Translations under genes and position numbers: made by a program | The notes under the pieces: generated by a model | Told to the model about the DNA's origin: nothing | What the model saw: the letters and a program-made list of their open reading frames with translations, nothing else | Database searches by the model: none | Assembly: GCA_956465555.1 (NCBI GenBank) | Contig: OY101116.1 | Coordinates: 3,844,001-3,908,000 of the forward strand | DNA length: 64,000 bases | Reading direction: 5' to 3' | DNA from: Nitzschia sp. pyKryTriq1 | Taxonomy: Eukaryota > Bacillariophyta > Bacillariophyceae > Bacillariales > Bacillariaceae | Shown: positions 1 to 7,903 of the stretch, in pieces | How positions within the stretch are numbered: the first letter of the stretch is position 1 | Layout: the number at the start of each line of letters is the position of its first letter

Positions 1-640
1 TCATGCATTTTCGGGCCAGCCGATCCGCATGCTTGTGATGAGTCTCTCAAGTGTGTTCGTAGGAATCATCGTTGCATTTGTGTACATGTGGCCCTTTGCT
101 TTGATGGCTTTCGGCTTGGTGCCCTTCATGAGTATCGGAAAGGCAATGCAAATCCAAGAATACATGGGAGATGAGAAGACAGTTTCTGTCAAGAATAGCG
201 ACGAGCTATCATCGAATTCTGCTGGAGGAATCATGGTTGAATCGCTATTGAACATTCGAACGGTGGCGTCTTTGACAATTGAAGGCGAACGCATTGATTC
301 CTACCAACAGGCGCTTTCGAAAGAAGATGCTCATCCCATTCGTCAACATGTTGTCAGGGGGGCTGCAGTTGGCATTTCGTTACTTGTTCAATTTTGGAGC
401 ATGGCATTGATGTTCTGGTTCGGTGGCTGGCTTTTGTTTCGTTTCCCCGATACTTACGCCTTTGAAGACATGATTATTTCAATGTTTGGACTCATTTTTG
501 GTTTGTCGGGCATTGGGATTGCCATGGCCGACCTGGTAGATAGCGAAAAAGCCAAGACAGCTGCCAAACGTATCTTTGACTTGATCGATCGGAAGTCCCA
601 GATCGATCCCTTGAGCGAGCACGGAAAGAAACTTTATTAA
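1..640 (+). pseudogene. ABC transporter (ABCB type) fragment: transmembrane domain ending without its nucleotide-binding domain
   Basis: The frame is open from the left edge (HAFSGQPIR before the first Met at 29), so the 5' part lies outside the window. The roughly 210 residues match the second half of an ABC type-1 exporter transmembrane domain. Hydrophobic helices include GIIVAFVYMWPFALMAFG, GISLLVQFWSMALMFWFGGW and IISMFGLIFGLSGIGIAMAD. The loop EGERIDSYQQAL and the exit helix KTAAKRIFDLIDRKSQIDP are typical of P-glycoprotein-like ABCB proteins. In the family this exit helix leads straight into the ATP-binding domain (Walker A, signature, Walker B). Here the frame stops at 638-640 after KKLY, and none of those motifs follows in the next 600 bases. 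No GT donor near the stop suggests a skipped intron. It is most likely the truncated end of a decayed transporter; a deliberately NBD-less protein is less likely. Confidence 0.75.
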
Positions 641-789
641 TTTCCTTAGCGGCTCTAGAGTGCCGTATCCCTAGCTAAACTAAACTGTCTAGATAGTCGT
701 CGTCCATTGTCGTTGGCGGAATGTTGGGTTGGGTTAGTCACAGGTACTGCTCGACGGTCCATTCATCTCTGAATTGTGGCCAACGCCTA

Positions 790-1070
790 CACGACAAAAT
801 GAATGTGCGCGAAAACCCCCCATTCTCGCACTTTTTCCGCCCGCATTCGCGCACTTGCGCAAATGCCCCCCCATTCTCCCACTTCATTCTCGCACTATTT
901 AATATTCATTCGCGCCCCTCTTGCTTGAGAAGGCGCGAAACCCCCATTCTCGCCAACCTTTCGCGCCCGGTCGCGAATCCCCCACCATATTCTCGCCTCA
1001 CACCCTCGCCCTCACCAAAGTACGCGAATGACATCCCATTCTCGCCTGTTTTCACAACATTGCGGCCAAC
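790..1070. repeat. Degenerate C-rich interspersed repeat (CCCCATTCTCGC-type units)
   Basis: A stretch of about 280 bases repeats imperfect units built on cccattctcgc and cgcgaa, for example near 826, 873, 943, 986 and 1041. Spacing is irregular, so it is not a clean tandem array. A frame is open through it, but the translation is low-complexity and unlike any protein I know. I treat it as intergenic repeat DNA between the truncated ABC gene and the sulfotransferase. Confidence 0.5.
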
Positions 1071-1118
1071 ATTTATTGTTTGGCCACACTATCATCCACA
1101 TTTGACAAACAGTAGGTC

Positions 1119-1182
1119 TAGACTTCTTCGTACCATACGTATCCCCACCATCTGCTTCTTCGTACCATAAGTATCCCTACCT
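1119..1182 (+). repeat. Two-copy tandem repeat of about 31 bp upstream of sulfotransferase A
   Basis: The unit cttcttcgtaccata followed by gtatccc and acc occurs twice in tandem with two or three mismatches, ending about 60 bases before the sulfotransferase start codon. It may be part of the leader or promoter. Nothing else is recognised between 1070 and 1200. Confidence 0.5.
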
Positions 1183-1199
1183 AAGCAATACCTGGGGAA

Positions 1200-3031
1200 A
1201 GCAGAAAGAAAGATCTACTACTTGTACGAGCTGGAGTCTTTATGGCTGCTCCGACCACGAGACACCAGCATTATGTTGTTGCCTCGGGCGGGTGGAGGGC
1301 CAAAGGAATCATGTTTTTTCTGGTCTTGGCGGGCAGCTCACTGCTTTTACTGGTGTCACGATCCATGGGTTATTTGAAGCAGTACACGATGGCCATTGAG
1401 GACGAGGATGACTCGCCGTTGTATGTGGCCGACAACCAAGCTATCACTGCTACTTTTAATGCTAGTACCATCGATGCAAAGTATTCTGAGGACAAGAACA
1501 GCACACTCTTCCTACTCGTCAGTAATTCCGCTGCCCCTGGGCCAATAAGTTTCCAAGCGGATCACGAGGACCCGAGGACTATGATCTCCCCCACGATGAT
1601 AATGGCACTGAAGGATGGTGGTGGTTCTCCTTGGATCAATGAGACGATCCGACGCTGGGGCTGCCATCGAACGGAAACGCCCGTAGTTTTCGTCCATATA
1701 GGAAAGGCGGGCGGAGGATTAATTCGCGCACGCTTTGCCGCGGCCGCCCTAGATTACAACCGCACTAAGTGGTATTTTCCCAAGGACGACCAGCATTTCT
1801 ATCCAATTCTTTCTGGCGCTGCTGCGGCTAACGGCAGTAGCGCCAAGGGAAAATTTTGCAATTCTCAGTACAGCAACTTTATGATTCCAAATTCACAAAT
1901 CTGGAAAAAGTCGTTTGAAGGCAATCAACCTTGTAACGCCACCACGCCGATTGGTATGGCACTAGCATGCCCCGAATCCAAACTCAGAAGTCGCAGAAGA
2001 AACAAACGGTGCTTGGGTTGTGATGACTGGCGAACAAGCCAGACATGTCATACTGTGTATGTGGGTCATAATTGGTTTGGAACCGAGTTCCATTGGTTGC
2101 CTCCTCTTTATCTTCATAATTGGTGGCGATCAACACCTTGGAATAGCAACAACAACGACGACGAAACTGCATTGTTATTCAATTGGAAAGGGATATATGA
2201 GGGAGATTATTCCTGGTGCGGAAATCATCGTCGACCCACCAGTTACAAGATCTACCGGGCTCTATTTGAAAAGTGTTCCGTTCCGATAGGTGAAGAAATA
2301 GATGCAAAGTTCCAAACCTTTTGGCGCCATCAACTGGCCCAGCAAAGTAGTATGACGACACCCCTCATCGATCATGATACTACCAGCTCAAACAACAACA
2401 AGGCAACCCCCCTCAACTACTCTCCGATCTACGCATCGCTTCCACTTCAACGAGTCACCATGGTGCGCGAACCATGGTCATGGCTCATCTCGAAATTCTT
2501 TTGGCACAAAAATCGGCACCACCCTGAGTGCGTGTGTGATAATGTGTCGCAACTTCCAGTTTGGGCGCCAACTTACGCCATTGAATACATTGGATATTTG
2601 TGTGGGAGTGACTGCATCATCCGCTACGAACGGAACCTAATTACTTGGGAAGAACTATGGATTCAAGCAGAGAGCAACTTGCGTCATTCTTTCTCGGTCA
2701 TTGGGTTGTTGAATGAGACTGCGACTTTTTATGAGATGGTATCTACGCGCATCGCTTTTGTGGACATGAATCGGAATCCAGGTGTGAAAGGATCAGTACA
2801 CGGGACCGAAAAAAATGGAGAATCGAAACGATGTTCGAAAGTCTTTCAAGGAGATGAGGACTTTCGGGCGTCCATGCGAGAAGTGGTTCCAGCTCTACGT
2901 GTGATGGAACGTCTCTATGATGTTGCCGTCCAAGTCAATCGGTTCCAACTAAAAGAATTGCGAGAGTGTCAAGGTCCTCGAGGGAGCTTGTGGTTCAATG
3001 AAGAACACTTTCACCAGTGATACTAGCAGCC
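1200..3031 (+). repeat. Left arm of a large inverted repeat (sulfotransferase A unit)
   Basis: This arm pairs with 14478-16320 on the other strand. Homology begins in the leader (gatctac ... ctggagtc before the ATG), runs through the whole coding region and ends just past the stop codon at tgatactagc. After that the two flanks are unrelated. The arms are about 11.4 kb apart. Their protein products look roughly 90% identical by eye, with small in-frame length differences, so the duplication is neither brand new nor very old. Confidence 0.8.
1242..3020 (+). CDS. Type II membrane sulfotransferase-like protein, copy A
   Basis: The protein has 592 residues. A short cytoplasmic N-terminus is followed by one membrane anchor at about 23-40 (GIMFFLVLAGSSLLLLVS), so a Golgi type II topology is likely. 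Residues about 147-160 (VFVHIGKAGGGLI) match the 5'-phosphosulfate loop of the Sulfotransfer_2 class, usually written F-x-H-x-P-K-T-G-G. The Lys is kept, while the usual Pro and Thr are changed. Residues about 404-418 (VTMVREPWSWLISKFF) match the 3'-phosphate-binding R-x-P-x-x-x-x-x-S motif. The family moves sulfate from PAPS to sugars or proteins in the Golgi; the acceptor here is unknown. The centre is rich in Cys, Trp and N-glycosylation sequons. An inverted, near-identical copy lies at 14489-16249. The start is supported by conservation of the leader and ATG in that copy. Confidence 0.8.
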   Translation: MAAPTTRHQHYVVASGGWRAKGIMFFLVLAGSSLLLLVSRSMGYLKQYTMAIEDEDDSPLYVADNQAITATFNASTIDAKYSEDKNSTLFLLVSNSAAPGPISFQADHEDPRTMISPTMIMALKDGGGSPWINETIRRWGCHRTETPVVFVHIGKAGGGLIRARFAAAALDYNRTKWYFPKDDQHFYPILSGAAAANGSSAKGKFCNSQYSNFMIPNSQIWKKSFEGNQPCNATTPIGMALACPESKLRSRRRNKRCLGCDDWRTSQTCHTVYVGHNWFGTEFHWLPPLYLHNWWRSTPWNSNNNDDETALLFNWKGIYEGDYSWCGNHRRPTSYKIYRALFEKCSVPIGEEIDAKFQTFWRHQLAQQSSMTTPLIDHDTTSSNNNKATPLNYSPIYASLPLQRVTMVREPWSWLISKFFWHKNRHHPECVCDNVSQLPVWAPTYAIEYIGYLCGSDCIIRYERNLITWEELWIQAESNLRHSFSVIGLLNETATFYEMVSTRIAFVDMNRNPGVKGSVHGTEKNGESKRCSKVFQGDEDFRASMREVVPALRVMERLYDVAVQVNRFQLKELRECQGPRGSLWFNEEHFHQ

Positions 3032-3037
3032 GTTCAA

Positions 3038-3193
3038 ATGATTCTCGGACGTGACGCTCAAATCAATGCCGACGCCAAGCAACAAGGGATCCAATACGCC
3101 CCTGGCCGATCCGTCCCCCTAAACCACGTTGTCGACTGGTCAGCTAGTCTGCACATCTACAGAGACGATGGAACTAGAGTAGCCCCCGTATAA
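3038..3193 (+). other. Small open frame of 51 codons just past the inverted-repeat breakpoint
   Basis: The frame starts at the ATG at 3038 and ends with TAA at 3191-3193. It is also open upstream into the sulfotransferase 3' end. The translation (ILGRDAQINADAKQQGIQY, then PLNHVVDWSASLHIYRDDG) has a balanced, protein-like composition but matches no family I recognise. It starts where homology between the two sulfotransferase copies ends, so it may be the tail of an older gene cut by the duplication. The rest of 3194-3389 shows nothing. Confidence 0.3.
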
Positions 3194-3389
3194 ACCTCGT
3201 ATGACCGAGTCCTCGTTTGGTACAAATACTGAGAGTGTTTGGCCCTCGACAAGTAACAAGTGGCACCGAAAGGTGCGCTCTAGCTAGACACGGGTACGAG
3301 GAGCTCCGGGGTGAAATCGAAAGGCGAATTCCAATATATAGGTACAATGTCACCGTCATTACATATATATAATTTTATTATAACTCATT

Positions 3390-4537
3390 TTATTTCGGAG
3401 ATCCATGAGCAATTGTCCTTCGGTTTGTCTTACTTGTTTGCACCCTCCGTAGACTGACAAAACCACTAATGCTGTTTCTGCGTTTGTTTTTCCTTGCAAG
3501 CATTTTCTCCACTCCGGCCTGCATATGTTCACTAACTTCTCTCCTGTCCTCTTCATTTTGTGCAAGGTCACACATTTGGCTGAAAGCTGGAAGAAACTCT
3601 TGGTAGGCAGTCATACCAGTTTTGTGTCTCTTCAAAGTTGATGGTTCATCAGTAACACTTTCATCCTCATCATCCTCATCATCATCATCGGGCATTCTAG
3701 CAAATCCATCTTCATTATCACTCGCAGCCTCTCGACATGACTGACTATTTTCAATCAAGTCAGTCGGGGCGTAAATCTGTAGATGGTCTGAGATAAGTTC
3801 CAAGTCATCCTTGGGTACCTTGTCAGACCGAATGTTGACTTCCTCGGGCTTCAATTGTGGGTGGAAGCAATGATCCACGCATCCTAGCTGCCTCGTTGGA
3901 ATGAACCAACGACTGTTTGTGGTGCAGAAGTATATGTTAAAGTAGAATCTGCATTTTTGCTCCTTTGCTTGAGGTCGATACGTTTTGGTGTTGCGTTGAC
4001 GGATCCCGGTACGAATCCTAGCAACTGTACCTCTTGTGCAACGAACTTTGTATCGGACATATTTACCACCACCCAATTGAGCTCGTTGGTCCTGGTAGAT
4101 TTGAAATCCACCCTGGCGACATGGCGTACTGAGCATGGCAAAGACAGCTTTTCGCGATTGTTTGGTGTCGGAGTCAAAAGTGGATGGAAACCAGTATTTA
4201 TTAACCTACAGTGGGGCACGAGAACATTGGTGAGAAGAAGTACCGATCATGGATTCAAAATGATCGTATGCATGCGCATGTGCGTATGTGCGCTTAGTCG
4301 CATATACGGGTAGTCGCATATGCGCATAGTCGCATGTGCACCTAGTGCTTGTGTACTCACATCATTAATCCAGCAGATCGCACGACCCCGTGGTTGTTCC
4401 ATTCCAACACATTGCACAAGATCTACCAGTATCGCTGGACGACTGGGATCAATGTCTTCATGCACACTGATGGGAAGGCTGGTGGGTGCCCACCTATCCT
4501 CAGATTCAAGCAACTGAGAGAGAGATTGAATATCCAT
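3390..4537 (-). CDS. Spliced repeat-associated protein with FAR1/MULE-like basic Cys-His region (hypothetical)
   Basis: I read two exons: 4361-4537 (59 codons) and 3390-4205 (272 codons), joined in phase 0. The donor is gtgagt at 4360 and the acceptor ctgtag ends at 4206, giving about 330 residues. The junction reads CWIND|VNKYWFPSTFDSD. Residues about 85-160 (GGFQIYQDQ, YVRYKVRCTRGT, KCRFYFNIYF, CVDHCFHP) form a basic Cys/His-rich domain that resembles FAR1/MULE DNA-binding modules, though I cannot confirm the family. An acidic run (DDDDEDDEDESVTDE) and a basic C-terminus follow. The 155-base intron is filled with repeats of gcgcatatgcgact type. It is probably a gene derived from a DNA transposon, or a host regulator with the same domain. 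The splice model is better supported than the function. Confidence 0.5.
4258..4345. repeat. Alternating purine-pyrimidine repeat inside the intron of the FAR1-like gene
   Basis: Units such as gcgcatagtcgcat and gtcgcatatgcg repeat several times. They are mostly alternating purine-pyrimidine and locally self-complementary, the type of sequence able to form Z-DNA or cruciforms. They lie wholly within the predicted 155-base intron. Confidence 0.55.
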
Positions 4538-5217
4538 GATGTTTTATTTTCTGTTTGTGGGTCCCTTTCTTGTGTTGTGCTGTCTCGTAACTCTCTTGTG
4601 TTTCTGCTGTCTTGTGTTTTATTTCTGGTCGGCGGGAGGGAGAACCGAGAGAGCGAGCGAAGGTCCTCCCCGGACGACGGATAGACGTGTTTCCGGTTGA
4701 CGTACGGACAAGGAGCGCTGACATGTAACCCCTCTCGTGTAGTACAAAAAAGACGTGACGCGATGCGAAACGAATAAAAATGAAGATCGGATATCGGATT
4801 GGGGAGACTTTCATTTGGAGACTATTAAAACGATGCTGCATTCGAATCGATACCATCCGAACAAGGGTGGGTAGACTATTATGCAGCTTGTCAAGATGAG
4901 GGAGTACCAGTGGGCGACTTCTGATAGTTCTACTGTGGTCCACGGAGCGAAGAAGATGATGCACTCCGAAGGTTGGCGTGGAACCTAAGGACGTACTGTG
5001 CGTGCGATTGATGGCAGTGAATCGGTTTTGGTTTCGACGAAGAACTATTTCAAGCGTGGAAACCATTGGTCCAACGCATGTAGTTTCCAATCGGTTTAAG
5101 ATATGTGATTTCGATCTGCTGTCGAAGGAACAAGGCTAGGCGTGAAATCTCTTTCGGAAACAATCATTATTTTCTCCACCATCGAATCCCTCGATAGCAG
5201 CATACCATAGGATCAAA
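4538..5217. other. Intergenic region without a supported gene
   Basis: This 680-base gap separates divergently transcribed genes (FAR1-like on minus, hypothetical on plus), so it probably holds both promoters. An open minus frame of 194 codons spans 4506-5090, but its composition is not protein-like and it overlaps exon 1 of the neighbour. I see no repeats, RNA genes or clear core-promoter motifs. Confidence 0.4.
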
Positions 5218-6375
5218 ATGGCGACCATGGCGGCTTTGGCTCTCAACCATGACACGGTGTCATCTGGACGACGACCCGCTACTGCTCAGAGTACTGCAAT
5301 CGAAGAAGCACCAGACGGCGTTGCTTCCAACGACGATCCATCAGATCCAAGGGCTTTTCTGCTGGAAATGCGTCGTCGAGCTCTTACTCGTAAAGGGTTG
5401 CGAGCCCAACGTGAAGAGAGAACGACACTGGAGCACTTGATTCGAACCACTCGTGCGATTCTTGCTACCAATGGAGAAATTTGGGAGCGATGCAAGCCAT
5501 TTTGTTGTGGAAAAGTCGTGGAGGACACTACCAGTACGACTGCTTCCACGCCTAGTAGCAGACGGTCGTCGTCCACGATTCTTCAGCAACGGCAACAGCA
5601 ACATCCCCCCGCCAGCAAGGCAAGTCCCCGCTTGTTGTTTTGTCGCTTGGCACATTCCACTGTCAAAGCCAACACATATGATGGATTGCTATCTATGGAA
5701 TCCGCTCTTGAAGTCACCAAGCGTTCCTTTCATCTCCCCATGGCGATTCCATATCCCCTGAATCGCATGATTGCTTTGCCCAGGCAGCCCAAAGATGACA
5801 TTATGCCTAATTTTGACCTCATGTTGAAACGTGCCATGCTCTTGAGTGAAGACATTTTGGTCTTGTACCTGATGGAATTCAAGGATTTCTTGGAGAAATT
5901 GCAGGTTGCCTTGGGGGAAGTCGACTCTTGGCTCCTAGAAACGGAAAAGTGCAAAGCCTTTCTCAAAGAGTACTTTGGCAAGGATGCCGACTTTTTTGAA
6001 ATCGATGATGATGTCTACGACGAGTCTTCCGACTGTGATTTTGAGGAGAGATATTCTCTGGACAAATTCAAGAAAACGAAATGCTCCAGATGTGAGTTCC
6101 TTTGTTCCCAGCATGCTATCGACAAGTCATCATCTTCTGCTGGTTCTTGTTACTGGACAAACTGTCCATCAGCATGCCGAAATAATAAGAAGGACCAATC
6201 AGGATACTTTCCAGTATCTCTGGAAAGGACATTAATGTTGTGTCGATTGAAGGGAAGTATTAAAATGAACTTTTGTATCGATGAGGAAGAGGACCGTCAA
6301 CGTTTGATCAAGTTTCTCAGTTTTGCAACGGGGGCATCGCAGGCGAGAAACCAAGACGACGAGGACGGTCACTAA
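5218..6375 (+). CDS. Hypothetical protein, Ser-rich linker and Cys-rich segment
   Basis: The 385-residue frame starts in good context (caaaATGGCG). I do not recognise a family. Residues about 47-95 are basic and helical. A Ser/Gln low-complexity linker at about 100-135 is followed by a helical region at about 195-250 (FDLMLKRAMLLSEDILVLYLMEFKDFLEKL), then an acidic patch. A Cys-rich segment near 293-330 (CSRCEFLCSQ, CYWTNCPSACR) may be a retained intron. A gtgagt donor at 6092 and a ttccag acceptor ending at 6214 would remove 123 bases in frame and join CSR to LSLERTLML. Without that segment the protein would have 344 residues. No targeting signal or membrane segment is visible. Confidence 0.6.
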   Translation: MATMAALALNHDTVSSGRRPATAQSTAIEEAPDGVASNDDPSDPRAFLLEMRRRALTRKGLRAQREERTTLEHLIRTTRAILATNGEIWERCKPFCCGKVVEDTTSTTASTPSSRRSSSTILQQRQQQHPPASKASPRLLFCRLAHSTVKANTYDGLLSMESALEVTKRSFHLPMAIPYPLNRMIALPRQPKDDIMPNFDLMLKRAMLLSEDILVLYLMEFKDFLEKLQVALGEVDSWLLETEKCKAFLKEYFGKDADFFEIDDDVYDESSDCDFEERYSLDKFKKTKCSRCEFLCSQHAIDKSSSSAGSCYWTNCPSACRNNKKDQSGYFPVSLERTLMLCRLKGSIKMNFCIDEEEDRQRLIKFLSFATGASQARNQDDEDGH

Positions 6376-6727
6376 AAAGTGTGATATTGTCACGAGTTTA
6401 TTCTTTAGGCATTCCCCTTGCCTATTCGTAATAATGGGATGGTCTGGTGCCATGGTTCAAGTCAAGCGACTGCGGCTGTTTCATACCGTGCCTGTTGTTG
6501 CACTCCATCTAATATATTCGTAATGAAAGCGATATTCATTCTATCTCATGAACTGTACGTCATACTGTATTCTTTTTAGGGTCTTCAGTAATAGTTTAGT
6601 TTAAACTTTTTATAAGATGGACCAAGACTCGCGCCGGGGTGTTGGCGGGAGTAATAAGAATCGTATGAAGCATAGCATAAATTGTTTGAAAAGGCAATAG
6701 CAATAGGTTGGACTTGAACCTCCCTCT

Positions 6728-7903
6728 CTAGGAGGAGGAGGAAGAAGAAGCAGGAGAGTATGGTAGAGACGGAAGTTCATCGACTCGTGCCAGTGTGACG
6801 ACTCGTTGGGCTGTCTTGTGCATACTTGGAGATCGTAGCCGGATGGAATCCATAGAAGCTTCGGAACTGATGGAAAGAGAGGAATGGGTACTGATCGATC
6901 CCGAAACAGTGCTGCTGCACATGGAAGGAGTAGCCGAGATATCGGATTCATGCCCCCAGCTGGTCTGCCTCTTACTAGCAGTAGTAGTGGAGACGACGGG
7001 TTCATGGCCCACGGCCTTGGCATCCCGACGCCCCAGATCCGCAGCTCGTTCCCTGGCCCATGCAGACGCCTCACAACAGGCGACTCGCAAGGCTTCCGAA
7101 TAATCCTTAAGGGCGACTCCCCTCGAACGCTGGGTCTGTTGCTCCGACATGACAGTGTTCAACACTCCAGTTCGTTTCTTTTGCATGTATTTGTTGTACT
7201 TGACTGACAAATACGGTTCCAAGCCACGCAAATGAAAAAGGTTTCGATCGATTTGATCTAGATCGAAATTGACTCGTTTCAATTCACGGATCAGGTCTTT
7301 TCGTTCTCCCTTGAATACTGCCAATTCATCTTTCTGCAAGTAGAAAAGAAGGAAAGGAAGAAGAAGGAAAGTTAGTACCAGGAATGTCAACACACCAGCA
7401 AAAAGCAAGAATGTATAAGGTTTGTACAAAATAACACAACGTACCGAGTACCAGGAAGAAACAATCTCATCAAAATCGCGAGGGTTGGCGTAGCAAAAGA
7501 CATCTCCACAGAATCCCACGCCCCCCGAGCTACTCTTCCGCCTGCTACTGCTATTGCTACTGCTGCGGCTTCTGGAGGCGCTGCTGCTCTTTCTTTGGAT
7601 TGTGCTATTGATACTGTTGATGGTGCTGCTTCTTTCGGATCCGGAGGAAAACGAGGAGGAGCCTCCTCGGCTGGGAGCATCGTCCATCATGCTGGATAAC
7701 CGAAGCTGTTCTTCTAGAAACTGCAGTTGCTCATGTTGCTGCTTTAGCTTTAGCAATTGCTGTTGCCGTTGTGAAAGACCCGTCTCCTGCTGGTGTTGCT
7801 GCTGGTGTTGCTCTGATCGAGAAACGGCTCTGCTTGGGACATCAATCTCCATGGCTGGCACGGAGGAAACGTGTTGCGGCAATCTGCTTGTTTGACGACT
7901 CAT
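6728..7903 (-). CDS. Hypothetical Ser/Gln-rich coiled-coil protein with one in-frame intron
   Basis: The unspliced frame is 391 codons, but 7334-7444 is almost certainly an intron of 111 bases. It has a gtacgt donor, a perfect tactaac branch site, a long pyrimidine tract and a ttgcag acceptor. It is a multiple of three and lacks stops, so it mimics a membrane helix (LLFAGVLTFLVLTFLLLPFLLF). Spliced, the product has 354 residues with no membrane segment. Residues about 31-70 are Gln-rich and helical (LSQRQQQLLKLKQQHEQLQF). A Ser/Arg-rich stretch (about 85-125) precedes the conserved-looking core about 135-240 (DEIVSSWYS|KDELAVFKGERKDLIRELKRVNFDLDQIDRNLFHL). The C-terminus is Ser/Thr-rich. Function unknown; the spliced core has the feel of a cytoplasmic adaptor. 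Confidence 0.65.
   Translation of the reverse strand: MSRQTSRLPQHVSSVPAMEIDVPSRAVSRSEQHQQQHQQETGLSQRQQQLLKLKQQHEQLQFLEEQLRLSSMMDDAPSRGGSSSFSSGSERSSTINSINSTIQRKSSSASRSRSSSNSSSRRKSSSGGVGFCGDVFCYANPRDFDEIVSSWYSVRCVILYKPYTFLLFAGVLTFLVLTFLLLPFLLFYLQKDELAVFKGERKDLIRELKRVNFDLDQIDRNLFHLRGLEPYLSVKYNKYMQKKRTGVLNTVMSEQQTQRSRGVALKDYSEALRVACCEASAWARERAADLGRRDAKAVGHEPVVSTTTASKRQTSWGHESDISATPSMCSSTVSGSISTHSSLSISSEASMDSIRLRSPSMHKTAQRVVTLARVDELPSLPYSPASSSSSS

Noticed and set aside
721-1170. 149-codon plus-strand frame upstream of sulfotransferase A
   Set aside because: It is made of the C-rich repeat and has no protein-like features.
4506-5090. 194-codon minus-strand frame
   Set aside because: It overlaps exon 1 of the FAR1-like gene in another frame and has no domain or compositional support.
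6660-6720. Possible tRNA T-arm (ggttcaagtcc on minus)
   Set aside because: The flanking bases do not pair as a T stem, and no anticodon or acceptor stem can be drawn.
7334-7444. Transmembrane helix in the 6728-7903 protein
   Set aside because: The segment has a full set of splice signals including a perfect branch site; taken as an intron.
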